From assembly GCF_025151215.1 (NCBI RefSeq), contig NZ_CP102286.1:1054001-1118000 (forward strand): a stretch of 64,000 nucleotides of DNA. Reading direction: 5' to 3'. A model generated the notes under the pieces. The model was not told where the DNA came from. It did not search any database and worked only from the letters and a program-made list of their open reading frames with translations. Position 1 is the first letter of the stretch. Each line of letters opens with the position of its first letter. Of the stretch, positions 18,154 to 28,263 are shown one piece after another. Made by a program: the position numbers and the translations under genes. This DNA is from Parabacteroides merdae ATCC 43184 (GTDB taxonomy: Bacteria; Bacteroidota; Bacteroidia; Bacteroidales; Tannerellaceae).

Positions 18154-19299
18154 ATGACTGTTATTTTAAATGTAATTGACAATCCTAGGGCCTTTTGGGT
18201 TGTCAATTCCTTGTTTGTATTCGCCTTGAGCGTATTTTGTGCCGGCGTCTTGATTCCACAAATCTTGTTGATATCATTTCGTAAGCGTCTGTTTGATGTG
18301 CCTGATGAACGGAAGATCCATCAGGGGGTAGTACCCCGTTTAGGAGGGATAGCCTTCAAACCGGTTGTCTTTTTCTCGGTGGCACTTGCTTTGGGACTCA
18401 ATATGTTGTTGGGGTACGGTCAGCTTCTTGGTAATATCGGCAGTGAAAGCCGCCCGTTGGCATTCGGCTTCTGTACCATTATGATGCTTTATCTGGTTGG
18501 GATGGCTGATGACCTGATTGGTATCCGTTACCGTGCCAAGTTCGCCATACAGATTATTTGCGGATTACTGGTCATTGCAGGCGGGCTGTGGATCAATAAC
18601 CTGCACGGTTTGCTGTTTATTCACGCTCTTCCTGAATGGATTGGATACCCCATTACCTTATTCGCCGTGGTATTTATTATCAATGCCATCAATCTGATAG
18701 ATGGGATAGACGGATTGGCTTCCGGATTGTGTGGAGTGGCTATGCTTTTTTATGGATTGGTGTTTTTAAGAATAGGCGAATACATTTATGCCCTGCTCGC
18801 TTTTGCGACACTTGGAGTGCTCGTCCCCTTTTTCTATTATAACGTATTTGGAGATCCTGCCAAAAAGAACAAAATATTCATGGGTGATACCGGCAGCTTG
18901 ACGATTGGTATGATGACTTGCATTTTAAGTCTGAAACTGCTTGACGGGGTTCCGGTAAATCCCTCTATGCAACAGCCTAATGCTTTCTTTTTAGCCTATT
19001 CACCGCTTATCATTCCCTGTTTTGATGTGGTACGGGTTTATTTGCACCGTGTGCGAAACGGAAAGAATCCCTTTTTGCCAGATAAGAACCATATCCATCA
19101 CAAAATGCTTGCTGTTGGCATAAGACAGCGTACAGCTATGATTATCATTGTACTGGTATCTGTCTGTTTTACACTGTGCAATATTCTGCTTTCACGTTAT
19201 ATAAATGTAACCTTGCTTTTAATACTGAACATCTTTATATGGACCTTGGGTAATCTATGGTTAACCCGTAGAATCCATATAGCTCATTCGAAACTATAG
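18154..19299 (+). CDS. WecA/MraY-type polyprenyl-phosphate sugar-1-phosphate transferase
   Basis: 381 residues from the ATG at 18154; the GTG at 18103 would overlap upxY by 41 bases. It has about 10-11 membrane helices. Family motifs are GMADDLIGIRYRAKF (the DD pair that binds Mg), NAINLIDGIDGLASG, FMGDTGSLTIG and the cytoplasmic DKNHIHHKML histidine loop. WecA relatives move GlcNAc-1-phosphate (or a similar sugar) onto undecaprenyl phosphate to start the repeat unit. Placed right after upxY, it is the likely initiating transferase of this capsule. The exact sugar is inferred. Confidence 0.9.
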   Translation: MTVILNVIDNPRAFWVVNSLFVFALSVFCAGVLIPQILLISFRKRLFDVPDERKIHQGVVPRLGGIAFKPVVFFSVALALGLNMLLGYGQLLGNIGSESRPLAFGFCTIMMLYLVGMADDLIGIRYRAKFAIQIICGLLVIAGGLWINNLHGLLFIHALPEWIGYPITLFAVVFIINAINLIDGIDGLASGLCGVAMLFYGLVFLRIGEYIYALLAFATLGVLVPFFYYNVFGDPAKKNKIFMGDTGSLTIGMMTCILSLKLLDGVPVNPSMQQPNAFFLAYSPLIIPCFDVVRVYLHRVRNGKNPFLPDKNHIHHKMLAVGIRQRTAMIIIVLVSVCFTLCNILLSRYINVTLLLILNIFIWTLGNLWLTRRIHIAHSKL

Positions 19300-19310
19300 T
19301 TTATATCAAC

Positions 19311-20108
19311 ATGAATTTTTGCAAAAATTTAATTGGGGCAATATTACTCCTGTTTTTAGGAGCTTGCTCAACTTCAAAAGAAGTCGCTTATTTTCAAGAT
19401 TTACGTCCGGGCGAAAGCGAATTGGCGCTTACTGCTCCGGTAGAGATTAAGATTCAACCGAAAGACAAATTGTCTATTTTAGTCAACAGCCAGGATTTGC
19501 GCCTGACCAACCTGTTTAACTTGCCGATTGTTTCGCCACAGATCGGCATGGAGGGCTCTTCCGGTTCTAATCGTGGTGTGTCCGGTTATACGGTAGATTC
19601 CAAAGGGAACATTGACTTTCCCGTTTTGGGAGAAATCCATATAGCCGGTATGACCCGTGAAGAGGTGGCTACCTATATAAAAAAAGAGCTACAGTCGCAT
19701 GATTTGATTAAAGACCCTGTTGTTACGGTAGAATATATGAATCTCAGCATAGCTGTAATGGGTGAAGTGAACAACCCCGGCCGTTTTAGTATCGACAAGG
19801 ATAACCTTACAATCCTGGATGCCTTAAGCCAGGCGGGAGACCTCACTATCTACGGAAAGCGGGAAAAGGTATTAGTGTTGCGTCAAGAAGAAGGAAAACA
19901 ACGGGTTTATGGAGTCAATCTTTGCTCTGCCGAGCATCTTTATACTTCGCCTGCTTATTATCTGCAACAGAATGATGTGGTATATGTGGAGCCTAATGCT
20001 ACCAAAGCCCGTCAGTCTACCGTAAACGGGAACAATGTGCGTAGTACCTCTTTCTGGATTTCCCTGGCATCTTTATTGACCTCTATTGCTGTACTTATCG
20101 TTAAATAA
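19311..20108 (+). CDS. Polysaccharide export outer-membrane lipoprotein (Wza/Poly_export family)
   Basis: 265 residues with a lipoprotein signal (LLFLGACSTSK, lipobox cysteine near residue 19). The Poly_export domain begins APVEIKIQPKDKLSILVN and contains the VDSKGNIDFPVLGEIHIAGM pattern. An SLBB-like domain follows (NNPGRFSIDKDNLTILDALS). The C-terminus has a hydrophobic helix. Wza-type proteins build the outer-membrane channel. The next gene, 8 bases downstream, is the Wzc partner. Confidence 0.9.
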   Translation: MNFCKNLIGAILLLFLGACSTSKEVAYFQDLRPGESELALTAPVEIKIQPKDKLSILVNSQDLRLTNLFNLPIVSPQIGMEGSSGSNRGVSGYTVDSKGNIDFPVLGEIHIAGMTREEVATYIKKELQSHDLIKDPVVTVEYMNLSIAVMGEVNNPGRFSIDKDNLTILDALSQAGDLTIYGKREKVLVLRQEEGKQRVYGVNLCSAEHLYTSPAYYLQQNDVVYVEPNATKARQSTVNGNNVRSTSFWISLASLLTSIAVLIVK

Positions 20109-20116
20109 AAAGAGAA

Positions 20117-22519
20117 ATGACTACTATTCAGAATAAATCAACTGTACAAAATACACAGGATTTCATTACCATACAGGATTTGTTTTATCTCTGCCTGAAC
20201 AAATGGCACTGGTTTGTCATTTCGTTGGTTTTATGTTTAGGGGTTGCAACCTTTTATCTGTTGAGAACCCCATCGGTATATGTCAGGACTGCCTCTATTT
20301 TGATTAAAGACGATTCCAAAGGGAAATCTTCTTCTGCGGATATGGAATCTTTTTCCGATTTGGGGTTGTTCAAGACCAACACCAACGTTTATAACGAGAT
20401 AGGAACTTTGCAATCTCCCGATATCATGCGTGAAGTAGTGTCGCGATTGCATTTGGAAATGAATTACCAGACAGACGGACGTTTCCATAAACAGACGGTA
20501 TACGGAAATCAACTTCCTGTCCAGGTGTCGATTCCTAATCTTTCAGAGAATGAATCCGCCACTTTCGAACTTCATCTGGCAAAAGACGGTTCAGTGGAAT
20601 TATCCTCTTTTACACGGAATGGAACAGAAATAGAAAATGCCGATATCGTGAAAGGCAATTTGAACGACAGCATCCAAAGCCCCTTAGGACCTGTTGTCGT
20701 CGTTCCGTCGGTAACTTATTCAGGTAAAATGGAAAGTACCATTTATGTAACCCGCCAGTCTTTGGCTGCGGCATCAGCAGGTTGTTCTGCCAACTTGACG
20801 ATATCCCAGAACGATGAGAAGTCTAATATCATCACGCTGTCTTTCCAAGATGTGTCTACCCAACGGGCGGAAGATGTACTTAACACCCTTATAGCCGTTT
20901 ACAACGAGAACTGGGTAAGGGACAAGAATCAGATAGCGGTCAGTACCTCCATGTTTATCAATGAACGTTTAGGGGTAATTGAAGGAGAACTCGGCAATGT
21001 GGATGATGATATATCCTCCTTCAAGAGTGAGCATTTGCTGCCGGATGTACAGGCGGCGGCAAGTATGTATATGACTCAAGCCAATGAGGCCAATACCGCA
21101 ATTCGTGAATTGAACAACCAGGCATATATGGCCCGGTATATCAGGAATTATTTGACCAATGAAACTAACAAATACCAGTTGCTCCCTGCCAATTCCGGTA
21201 TTGAAAATGCAAGCCTTTCCACACAGCTGAATGAATATAATACTAAGTTATTGGAACGAAACAGCTTGGTGGCACATAGTAGTACCAAGAACCCCTTGGT
21301 TCGGGAAATGGACAAATCGTTGGATGCTATGCGAAATGCATTGATTTCTTCTATCGACAACCAAATGGTGGCTTTGCGTGCGCAAATCAGAAGTTTGGAG
21401 GCTATTGGAGGCAAGGCAACCTCGCAGATCGCCTCCAACCCGAAGCAGTCCAAATACTTGCTTAGTGTGGAACGTCAACAAAAGGTGAAGGAGTCACTTT
21501 ACCTGTATTTGTTGCAGAAACGTGAAGAGAATGAACTTTCACAGGCGTTTACGGCTTACAATACCCGCATTATCACCAAGCCCGGCGGTAGCATGATACC
21601 TACCGCTCCGGTCAAGAAGAATATCCTGCTGGTGGCATTCGCCCTGGGAATGCTGATACCTGTGGTTATCATCTTTATGAAAGAAAACATGAATACGGTG
21701 GTTCGCGGGCGCAAAGATTTGGAGAACCTTACTATTCCGTTCGTGGGCGAAATACCACTTGATTTTCGTAAGAAAAAGAAATTCTCCCGGCAGACACAGG
21801 AAAAGGAATGTGCGGTAGTGGTTAAGGAGAAAAGTCGCAATGTCATCAACGAGGCGTTCCGCGTAGTACGCACCAACTTGGAATTCATGCAAAACAAGGG
21901 AAGCGAATCCCACGTCATCATGATTACTTCCGCCAATCCGGGCAGCGGAAAAACCTTTATCTCCTTTAACCTCGCTACCAGTTTAGGCATCAAGGGTAAA
22001 CGGATTATAGCGATAGACCTTGACCTGCGCAAAGCTTCTTTGAGCCAATACGCAGGCAGACCAAAGAAGGGCATTTCCGACTATTTGGCAGGAGATGTGA
22101 AAGACATCAAGGATGTGATTGTCAAACCATCAGGAGATGCCAAGATAGATCTTATTCCGGTTGGCACAGTTCCTCCAAATCCGACAGAATTGCTCTTTTC
22201 CGAACGCCTGGAACAACTGATAACCGACCTCCGTGCGGAATATGATTATATTTTCATCGACTGCCCGCCGGTTGAAATTGTGGCAGATGCCGCCATCATC
22301 AATAAGCTGGTGGACATGACCCTATTCATTGTACGTGCCGGATTGCTTGACCGCAGCATGTTGCCGGAGATAGAGAAATTCTATGCCGATAAGACATACA
22401 AGAACATGTCCGTTATTCTCAATGGAACGGATGGTGGCAGTGGGCGGTACGGCTATAAATATGGCTATAAGTATGGGTACAAGTATGGCTATGCAGGATA
22501 CGGAAAAAATGAAGAGTGA
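20117..22519 (+). CDS. Wzc-type polysaccharide co-polymerase and tyrosine autokinase
   Basis: 800 residues. A Wzz-type chain-length domain lies between two membrane helices (about residues 35-55 and 500-520), with coiled-coil parts around residues 290-460. The cytoplasmic BY-kinase domain has SANPGSGKTFISFN (Walker A), AIDLDLRKASL (Walker A-prime) and IFIDCPPVEIVADA (Walker B). The tail is tyrosine-rich with the tandem GYKYGYKYGYKYGYAGYG, the autophosphorylation cluster. Phosphorylation cycles here control polymer length and export together with the next gene. All catalytic motifs are intact. Confidence 0.93.
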   Translation: MTTIQNKSTVQNTQDFITIQDLFYLCLNKWHWFVISLVLCLGVATFYLLRTPSVYVRTASILIKDDSKGKSSSADMESFSDLGLFKTNTNVYNEIGTLQSPDIMREVVSRLHLEMNYQTDGRFHKQTVYGNQLPVQVSIPNLSENESATFELHLAKDGSVELSSFTRNGTEIENADIVKGNLNDSIQSPLGPVVVVPSVTYSGKMESTIYVTRQSLAAASAGCSANLTISQNDEKSNIITLSFQDVSTQRAEDVLNTLIAVYNENWVRDKNQIAVSTSMFINERLGVIEGELGNVDDDISSFKSEHLLPDVQAAASMYMTQANEANTAIRELNNQAYMARYIRNYLTNETNKYQLLPANSGIENASLSTQLNEYNTKLLERNSLVAHSSTKNPLVREMDKSLDAMRNALISSIDNQMVALRAQIRSLEAIGGKATSQIASNPKQSKYLLSVERQQKVKESLYLYLLQKREENELSQAFTAYNTRIITKPGGSMIPTAPVKKNILLVAFALGMLIPVVIIFMKENMNTVVRGRKDLENLTIPFVGEIPLDFRKKKKFSRQTQEKECAVVVKEKSRNVINEAFRVVRTNLEFMQNKGSESHVIMITSANPGSGKTFISFNLATSLGIKGKRIIAIDLDLRKASLSQYAGRPKKGISDYLAGDVKDIKDVIVKPSGDAKIDLIPVGTVPPNPTELLFSERLEQLITDLRAEYDYIFIDCPPVEIVADAAIINKLVDMTLFIVRAGLLDRSMLPEIEKFYADKTYKNMSVILNGTDGGSGRYGYKYGYKYGYKYGYAGYGKNEE

Positions 22520-22536
22520 AGAAAAAAGGATACAAG

Positions 22537-23250
22537 ATGTGGCCCTTTAGAAAACAGGTAAGTTTGAAGGATAGCGACATCTTCCGGGGATTTACCGACT
22601 GGCACTGCCACCTGCTTCCCGGTGTGGATGACGGTGTGCAGACGATGCAGGAATCCCTGCAAGTTCTCTCCCTTTATGAGGAGTTGGGTATCAGCGAGGT
22701 TTGGCTCACGCCCCACATCATGGAAGACATACCGAACCGTACGGAGGATTTGAAAGAACGGTTTATGGAACTGAATGCCGCCTATCAAGGGAATATCATA
22801 CTTCATCTTGCTGCGGAAAACATGCTCGACAACCTGTTTGAAGAGCGGCTCGCTAAGAACGACCTGCTTCCTTTGGGAAATGAAGGGAAACATCTGTTGG
22901 TGGAAACCTCTTATTTTAACCCACCGATGGGGTTGAACAACATCCTGCTCCGCATCAAGTCAAAAGGCTATGTCCCCGTCCTGGCACATCCGGAACGATA
23001 TGTGTATATGGATGCTGGCGATTACCGGCAATTGAAGGAGATGAACGTGATGTTCCAACTCAATTTGTCCAGCATTGTTGGCGGCTATGGAACGGAAGTC
23101 AAAAAGAAAGCCGAATGGCTGTTGAAGAACGGCTTCTATGACTTGGCTGGCAGTGACACGCACGGTCTTGCCGTTTTAGAAGCCGTCCTGTGCAAACAAA
23201 AATTACCACAAACCGGCCACGAACAGGTGTTCAAAGCCGATTTATGGTAA
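22537..23250 (+). CDS. PHP-type tyrosine-protein phosphatase (CpsB/CapC family)
   Basis: 237 residues from the ATG at 22537, which has AAGGA 8 bases upstream; a GTG at 22516 overlapping the kinase stop is an alternative. Metal-binding motifs of the PHP fold are present: TDWHCHLLPGVDDG at the start, WLTPHIM, VLAHPERY and AGSDTHG at the end. CpsB-type enzymes remove phosphate from the tyrosine cluster of the adjacent kinase, and the gene order supports that pairing. Confidence 0.9.
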   Translation: MWPFRKQVSLKDSDIFRGFTDWHCHLLPGVDDGVQTMQESLQVLSLYEELGISEVWLTPHIMEDIPNRTEDLKERFMELNAAYQGNIILHLAAENMLDNLFEERLAKNDLLPLGNEGKHLLVETSYFNPPMGLNNILLRIKSKGYVPVLAHPERYVYMDAGDYRQLKEMNVMFQLNLSSIVGGYGTEVKKKAEWLLKNGFYDLAGSDTHGLAVLEAVLCKQKLPQTGHEQVFKADLW

Positions 23251-23406
23251 TCAAAAGACGAATCAGACAACCGGTTCAAGATCGCGATACTCGACAAACC
23301 ATAAATTAAACTTGACGACAATGCCGTAAATTCCATTTTATTTCGGCAGTCGTGTTTCCTCCGACAAATTGTCAAAACTATATTTTGATTTCCAATTACA
23401 TACGTC

Positions 23407-24975
23407 ATGGAAAATAAAACCACCACAGAGTCACGTGTAAAAAAGACGTTGCTCAATGCCCGTGTCAACCTTGTATTCTATTTCTTGACACTTGCATTAA
23501 GTTTCTTTTCGCGCAAGATATTTCTTGACTGCCTCGGAGCAGATTTCGTAGGTTTGACAGGTACGCTCCAGAACTTGCTCGGTTTTCTCAACCTTGCCGA
23601 GTTAGGTATCGGTTCTGCTATAGGATACGTGCTCTACAAGCCCTTGTTTGAACGGAACCAAGAGAAGATAAATGAGATTATTTCCGTTATGGGCTATCTC
23701 TATCGGTGCATAGGCATCATGATATTGAGTGCCGGATGTGTGCTTGCCTGTTTTCTGCCACTGATATTCCCCGATAGTACTACGGGGTTTGATATATCGC
23801 TTATTTACTTTGCCTATTTCTCCTTTCTCGTCTCCTCGCTCATCGGTTATTTTATCAATTACCGGCAAAACCTGCTTGGAGCCGACCAACGCAATTATGT
23901 AGTCACAGCATATTTCCAGTCAGCAAATATCATCAAGACCCTTATCCAGATGTCTCTTGCCTATTATACGCACAGCTTCTATCTGTGGGTATTGATAGAG
24001 CTTCTTTTCGGCATCATCTATTCATTTATTCTTAATTGGAAAATCAACCAGACTTATCCGTGGTTACGGACAGAAGTGCGGTTAGGAAAGGCTTTGTTCA
24101 AGAAATATCCGGAGGTGATGAAATATACGAAACAGCTGTTCGTACAGAAAATAAGCTATTTTGTACAGTATCAGACAGCCCCGTTCCTTATATATTCTTT
24201 CGTAAATCTTCAGATTGTTGCATTTTATGGAAATTATACAATCATTACCGATAAACTGGCACAATTTGTAAATTCTTTCCTTGAAAGTTCTCAAGCAAGC
24301 ATCGGAAATTTGATTGCCGAAGGCAACCGAACTAAAATATTGCAGTTATTTTGGGAATTGCTGAATATGAGATACTTTGTTGGAGGTGTATTTTCATTTT
24401 CCATTTTCATATTGCTTGAACCATTTATATCCATTTGGTTAGGACATGAATATATCCTTCCTGAGATTGTGCTATATCTTGTCGTTTTGAATGTGTTCAT
24501 TAGTTACACACGAGGTGGAGTAATGCAGTTCCTATTCGGATATGGAATGTTTTCTGATATTTGGGCACCACTTGCAGAGATTGTGATAAATTTAAGTGTC
24601 GCTATAGCGTGTGGCGCAAAATGGGGATTGCCCGGTATATTGTTAGGAGGACTTACAAGTCAGGTATTAATAGTGGGTATTTGGAAACCATATTTTCTAT
24701 TTTCCCAAGGATTTCGTGAACCTGTGTGGAAATACTGGAAAGGATTGTTTATAATGCTTCTATGTGTCATGTTTCCTGCTATTTTGATCATCAAGTTTAT
24801 AATACCCTTGTTGTCAATAAATCCATCAGAAAATTATTTATCATGGATGTTATATGCATTACTAAGTATTATTAGCTATGCTACAATATTGCTGTCATTA
24901 ATGTATAGCTTCAATTCTGGAATGAGAAAATTCATAAATAGATTTATAAAAAATAGAGGATGTTCAATAGATTAA
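23407..24975 (+). CDS. Wzx-type lipopolysaccharide/oligosaccharide flippase
   Basis: 522 residues with about 12-14 membrane helices and the MOP-superfamily opening (NARVNLVFYFLTLALSFFSR, then FVGLTGTLQNLLGFLNLAEL). These proteins flip the undecaprenyl-linked repeat unit to the outer face. It is separated from the phosphatase gene by 156 bases and overlaps the next gene by 16. From here GC content drops, which marks the start of the serotype-specific part of the locus. Confidence 0.88.
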   Translation: MENKTTTESRVKKTLLNARVNLVFYFLTLALSFFSRKIFLDCLGADFVGLTGTLQNLLGFLNLAELGIGSAIGYVLYKPLFERNQEKINEIISVMGYLYRCIGIMILSAGCVLACFLPLIFPDSTTGFDISLIYFAYFSFLVSSLIGYFINYRQNLLGADQRNYVVTAYFQSANIIKTLIQMSLAYYTHSFYLWVLIELLFGIIYSFILNWKINQTYPWLRTEVRLGKALFKKYPEVMKYTKQLFVQKISYFVQYQTAPFLIYSFVNLQIVAFYGNYTIITDKLAQFVNSFLESSQASIGNLIAEGNRTKILQLFWELLNMRYFVGGVFSFSIFILLEPFISIWLGHEYILPEIVLYLVVLNVFISYTRGGVMQFLFGYGMFSDIWAPLAEIVINLSVAIACGAKWGLPGILLGGLTSQVLIVGIWKPYFLFSQGFREPVWKYWKGLFIMLLCVMFPAILIIKFIIPLLSINPSENYLSWMLYALLSIISYATILLSLMYSFNSGMRKFINRFIKNRGCSID

Positions 24976-25883
24976 GAAAATTGTGCGGAAGATATATGCG
25001 AGCATTGTTACCGCGTAAACTTTATAAACTTATTGCCAATGGAGCAATTATTGTGCCGGCGTATTATAAAGATATTATAGCTGATGCAGAAACAAATTTT
25101 GACTTGTCTTTAGAAGATACAGATGACAAGGCTATTCTATTGATGCGAAAATATGCACATATTATAGATAAAGGATTGCATAGGGTTGATGCCTCGCCTG
25201 GTCACAGTAAAAAATATTATTCTATACTTAAAAGTCTTATTGAAAGATTGGAAAAGACAGAGTATGCAACCGATTCTACTCTCACATGGGCTAGAAGCAA
25301 AATTATAGCATACGAACATCTTCAGGTAGAGGATAATTTCATTCCCTTACGAGGTGAGAAGCCAACAATAAATGTTTCCTTTGAGCAATTGGAAAAATTG
25401 GTAATGGCACGTCGTTCCAATCGTTCATTTTCCTTAAAGAAAATTTCTGATGAAGACGTAATAAAATTAAAGAATTTGGCAAACTGGGCTTCCAGTAGTT
25501 GTAATAAACAGCCCATTGAAATTTATGCGACCAATAATCCTGAATTATCAAAGGAATGTCTCAAATATTGTAAAGGAGGAACTGGATTTAGTGAATTTAT
25601 TCCCTCTTTTTGGGTATTTACAGCAAATATAAGGGGATATGTGTGGCCTAGTGAAATCTTTTTGCCATCAGTAGATACTTGTCTTGGGGTTCAAAATATA
25701 ATGTTGGGGGCAACTACATTAGGGCTGTCTGCAACAATACTTTCATGGGCACAAAAGGATAAGAATGAAGAACGAAAAATAAGAGAACTGCTTCATATTC
25801 CTGTTCATCATCAGATTATAATCTGTGCAGTAATGGGGTATGCGGATATTGTTAACCAAACTCCAGAAAGGAAAAATATATGA
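24960..25883 (+). CDS. Nitroreductase-family protein in the capsule locus
   Basis: 307 residues. The C-terminal two thirds contain the FMN-binding nitroreductase fold with MARRSNRSFSLKKISDED and ANWASSSCNKQPIEIYA. The tail has VDTCLGVQNIMLGATTLGLS and the end VMGYADIVNQTPERK. The N-terminal ~130 residues form a separate helical region (LLMRKYAHIIDKGLHR). Such proteins sit beside polysaccharide pyruvyl transferase genes in many capsule loci. Its electron acceptor and role in polymer synthesis are not known. The stop overlaps the next start. Confidence 0.8.
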   Translation: MFNRLRKLCGRYMRALLPRKLYKLIANGAIIVPAYYKDIIADAETNFDLSLEDTDDKAILLMRKYAHIIDKGLHRVDASPGHSKKYYSILKSLIERLEKTEYATDSTLTWARSKIIAYEHLQVEDNFIPLRGEKPTINVSFEQLEKLVMARRSNRSFSLKKISDEDVIKLKNLANWASSSCNKQPIEIYATNNPELSKECLKYCKGGTGFSEFIPSFWVFTANIRGYVWPSEIFLPSVDTCLGVQNIMLGATTLGLSATILSWAQKDKNEERKIRELLHIPVHHQIIICAVMGYADIVNQTPERKNI

Positions 25884-27115
25884 GAATCTTGTTAATAAAT
25901 CAATATTCCGGGAATAAGGGGGATAGGGCTGTACTTTATGCAATGTGCCGTATTCTTAAATCAATATATCGCGATGTAGAAATAACTGTTTCAACATCAG
26001 ACCCGGAGTTATGGAACGGGTACAAATACTATTCGTCTGAAGGTATCAGGTTTGTACCATGGGGGTGGGATTATGATAGAGTGAAGAAATATAAATTCTA
26101 TTGGAGATTTCTGAATAGATTCAAAAAATACACGTTTACGCTTCTCCGTGAATCTTTTATGAGAAATGTATCTCTTGCTCGTTTTTTGGCTAATCCTGAA
26201 TTTAAAAAAGCATTAAAACAATCAAGTGTAGTAATAAGCGTGGGAGGACATCATTTTACTACAATGTTGTCACGCGATTTAGTCTCAAGCATTAACTTTG
26301 ATGCAATGGTGGCTTCATCATATAGGAGAATAATATGCTTCTCCCAATCTTTCGGACCATTCGATTTTCATAATCCCAAAAATAGGTTACTTACTCAACG
26401 TCTATTATCTAACAGTATATTAATGCCTAGGGAAGAAAAATCTGTCAAGGAAATCCACACATTTTTGGGTAAAGAGGAAGCAGAAGTTATACCGACCTAC
26501 GAAAGTGTACTGACATTGGCAAACCATATACAGTATCTTCCGATAGAGCAAAGAGACAATGCGGTTGGAATTGCTATTTATTGTACGCAATCCCGAACCG
26601 TTGAAGAACGAAAGCATTATCAGCAAACAATCGCAGATTTTTGTAATTACGTAATAGATAAAGGTTATTCGATACGCTTTTTCCCAATGGAGATAAAAGG
26701 CTCTGCTCCTGATGACCGTGGTTTCATTGCTGAAATAATCGCCAAAGTGCTTCGGGCAGATAAATGTTTCATATACGAAGATGATATGGAAACACTGGAG
26801 CATTTAGAGGAAGTATCCAAATGCAAGATATTCCTTGGGCATAAAACACACAGTACCATATTTGCCCTTGCTACCGGAACTCCATTAATAGCATTGGCAT
26901 ATCATCCCAAGACAATCAAGTTCCTTCAGCAATTTGATATGGCATTAAATGCGATTGATGACAAACAACTTTCAATTCAAGCTTTAATACAAGTACTTGA
27001 TAGACTAAATACCAATTTGGATGAAATAAGTCAATTGGAATTCAATCGTTCTCAAGAAAAAGCAAAAAAAATTAGTTCGGATTTAATGACTGCAATAAAT
27101 ATATTATCACGATGA
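25880..27115 (+). CDS. Polysaccharide pyruvyl transferase family protein
   Basis: 411 residues. The start RILLINQYSGNKGDRAVLYA is the family N-terminus (usually NxGD), and the C-terminus has FLGHKTHSTIFALATGTPLI with the conserved H and the ALAYHPKTIKF region. These enzymes transfer pyruvate from phosphoenolpyruvate to a sugar hydroxyl pair as a ketal, which adds a negative charge to the polymer. Start and stop overlap with both neighbours, so it is translationally coupled in the operon. Confidence 0.88.
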   Translation: MRILLINQYSGNKGDRAVLYAMCRILKSIYRDVEITVSTSDPELWNGYKYYSSEGIRFVPWGWDYDRVKKYKFYWRFLNRFKKYTFTLLRESFMRNVSLARFLANPEFKKALKQSSVVISVGGHHFTTMLSRDLVSSINFDAMVASSYRRIICFSQSFGPFDFHNPKNRLLTQRLLSNSILMPREEKSVKEIHTFLGKEEAEVIPTYESVLTLANHIQYLPIEQRDNAVGIAIYCTQSRTVEERKHYQQTIADFCNYVIDKGYSIRFFPMEIKGSAPDDRGFIAEIIAKVLRADKCFIYEDDMETLEHLEEVSKCKIFLGHKTHSTIFALATGTPLIALAYHPKTIKFLQQFDMALNAIDDKQLSIQALIQVLDRLNTNLDEISQLEFNRSQEKAKKISSDLMTAINILSR

Positions 27116-28257
27116 AAACAATAATGTTGGTTTTTGGCACACGCCCTGAAGCCATTAAGATGTGTCCACTGGTTAAGGAATTTCAAAAGTACACAGAGCA
27201 ATTTAAGACTATAGTATGTGTTACAGGTCAGCACAGAGAGATGCTTGACCAAGTGCTTACTATCTTTGATATAAAGCCTGACTACGATCTCAACATCATG
27301 AGACAGGGACAGGATCTGTATGATGTTACGGCTCGTGTGCTTACAGGAATGCGAGACGTACTCAAAGAATGTTGTCCGGATGTGGTTCTGGTACATGGCG
27401 ATACAACCACCTCCACGGCAGCAGCCTTGGCTTCATTCTATATGCAGATACCCGTAGGTCATGTAGAGGCAGGGCTTCGCACACACAATATCCATAGCCC
27501 ATGGCCAGAGGAAATGAATCGACAGATTACAGGACGAATAGCCACTTATAACTTTGCGCCCACACCTTTGTCAGAGAAGAACCTGATAGTCGAAAGTGCC
27601 CAAGGGCAAATCTATGTTACAGGTAATACAGTCATTGATGCTTTGCAAATGGTCGTTGACAAACTCAGAAATGATGCGGCTCTTTCCTCGAAGCAAGAGC
27701 AAATTCTTGCCACGGCTGGCTACAATATTACGCGACTTGACCAAGGCAAGAAACTTGTACTTATCACCGGGCACCGGCGCGAAAACTTTGGTGATGGCTT
27801 TATTCGCATGGTAACAGCCATGAAAGATCTTTCTGAAAAATATCCTGAAGTGGATTTTGTATATCCCATGCATCTTAATCCCAATGTGCGCAAGCCTATC
27901 CATGAGGTATTTGGAGAAAATCTCACTCGATCCAATTTTTTTTTTATTGAGCCATTGCAATACTTGGAGTTTGTCCATTTAATGAGTAAGGCTTATATTG
28001 TGCTTACCGATTCGGGAGGCATTCAAGAAGAAGCGCCCGGACTCGGAAAGCCGGTGCTTGTGATGCGCGATACTACAGAACGCCCTGAAGCTTTGGAAGC
28101 AGGAACTGTAAAACTTGTCGGTACCGACTATGACAAAATTGTTCATGAAGTGTCTGCACTTATCGATAATTCGGAATATTATAAAGAAATGAGCCATGCA
28201 ATCAATCCTTACGGAGATGGAAAAGCATGTGCCCGGATAGTAAATGCCTTAAGATAA
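27112..28257 (+). CDS. wecB: UDP-N-acetylglucosamine 2-epimerase (non-hydrolysing)
   Basis: 381 residues over the full family length. Motifs: MLVFGTRPEAIKMCPLV at the N-terminus, CVTGQHREMLDQVL, VHGDTTTSTAAALA, VGHVEAGLRTHN, ITGHRRENFGDGF and TDSGGIQEEAPGLGKP. It interconverts UDP-GlcNAc and UDP-ManNAc. No UDP-ManNAc dehydrogenase (WecC) gene is in the window, so the product may be used directly as ManNAc, perhaps by the WecG/TagA-type transferase at 41574. Confidence 0.94.
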   Translation: MKTIMLVFGTRPEAIKMCPLVKEFQKYTEQFKTIVCVTGQHREMLDQVLTIFDIKPDYDLNIMRQGQDLYDVTARVLTGMRDVLKECCPDVVLVHGDTTTSTAAALASFYMQIPVGHVEAGLRTHNIHSPWPEEMNRQITGRIATYNFAPTPLSEKNLIVESAQGQIYVTGNTVIDALQMVVDKLRNDAALSSKQEQILATAGYNITRLDQGKKLVLITGHRRENFGDGFIRMVTAMKDLSEKYPEVDFVYPMHLNPNVRKPIHEVFGENLTRSNFFFIEPLQYLEFVHLMSKAYIVLTDSGGIQEEAPGLGKPVLVMRDTTERPEALEAGTVKLVGTDYDKIVHEVSALIDNSEYYKEMSHAINPYGDGKACARIVNALR

Positions 28258-28263
28258 TATACG

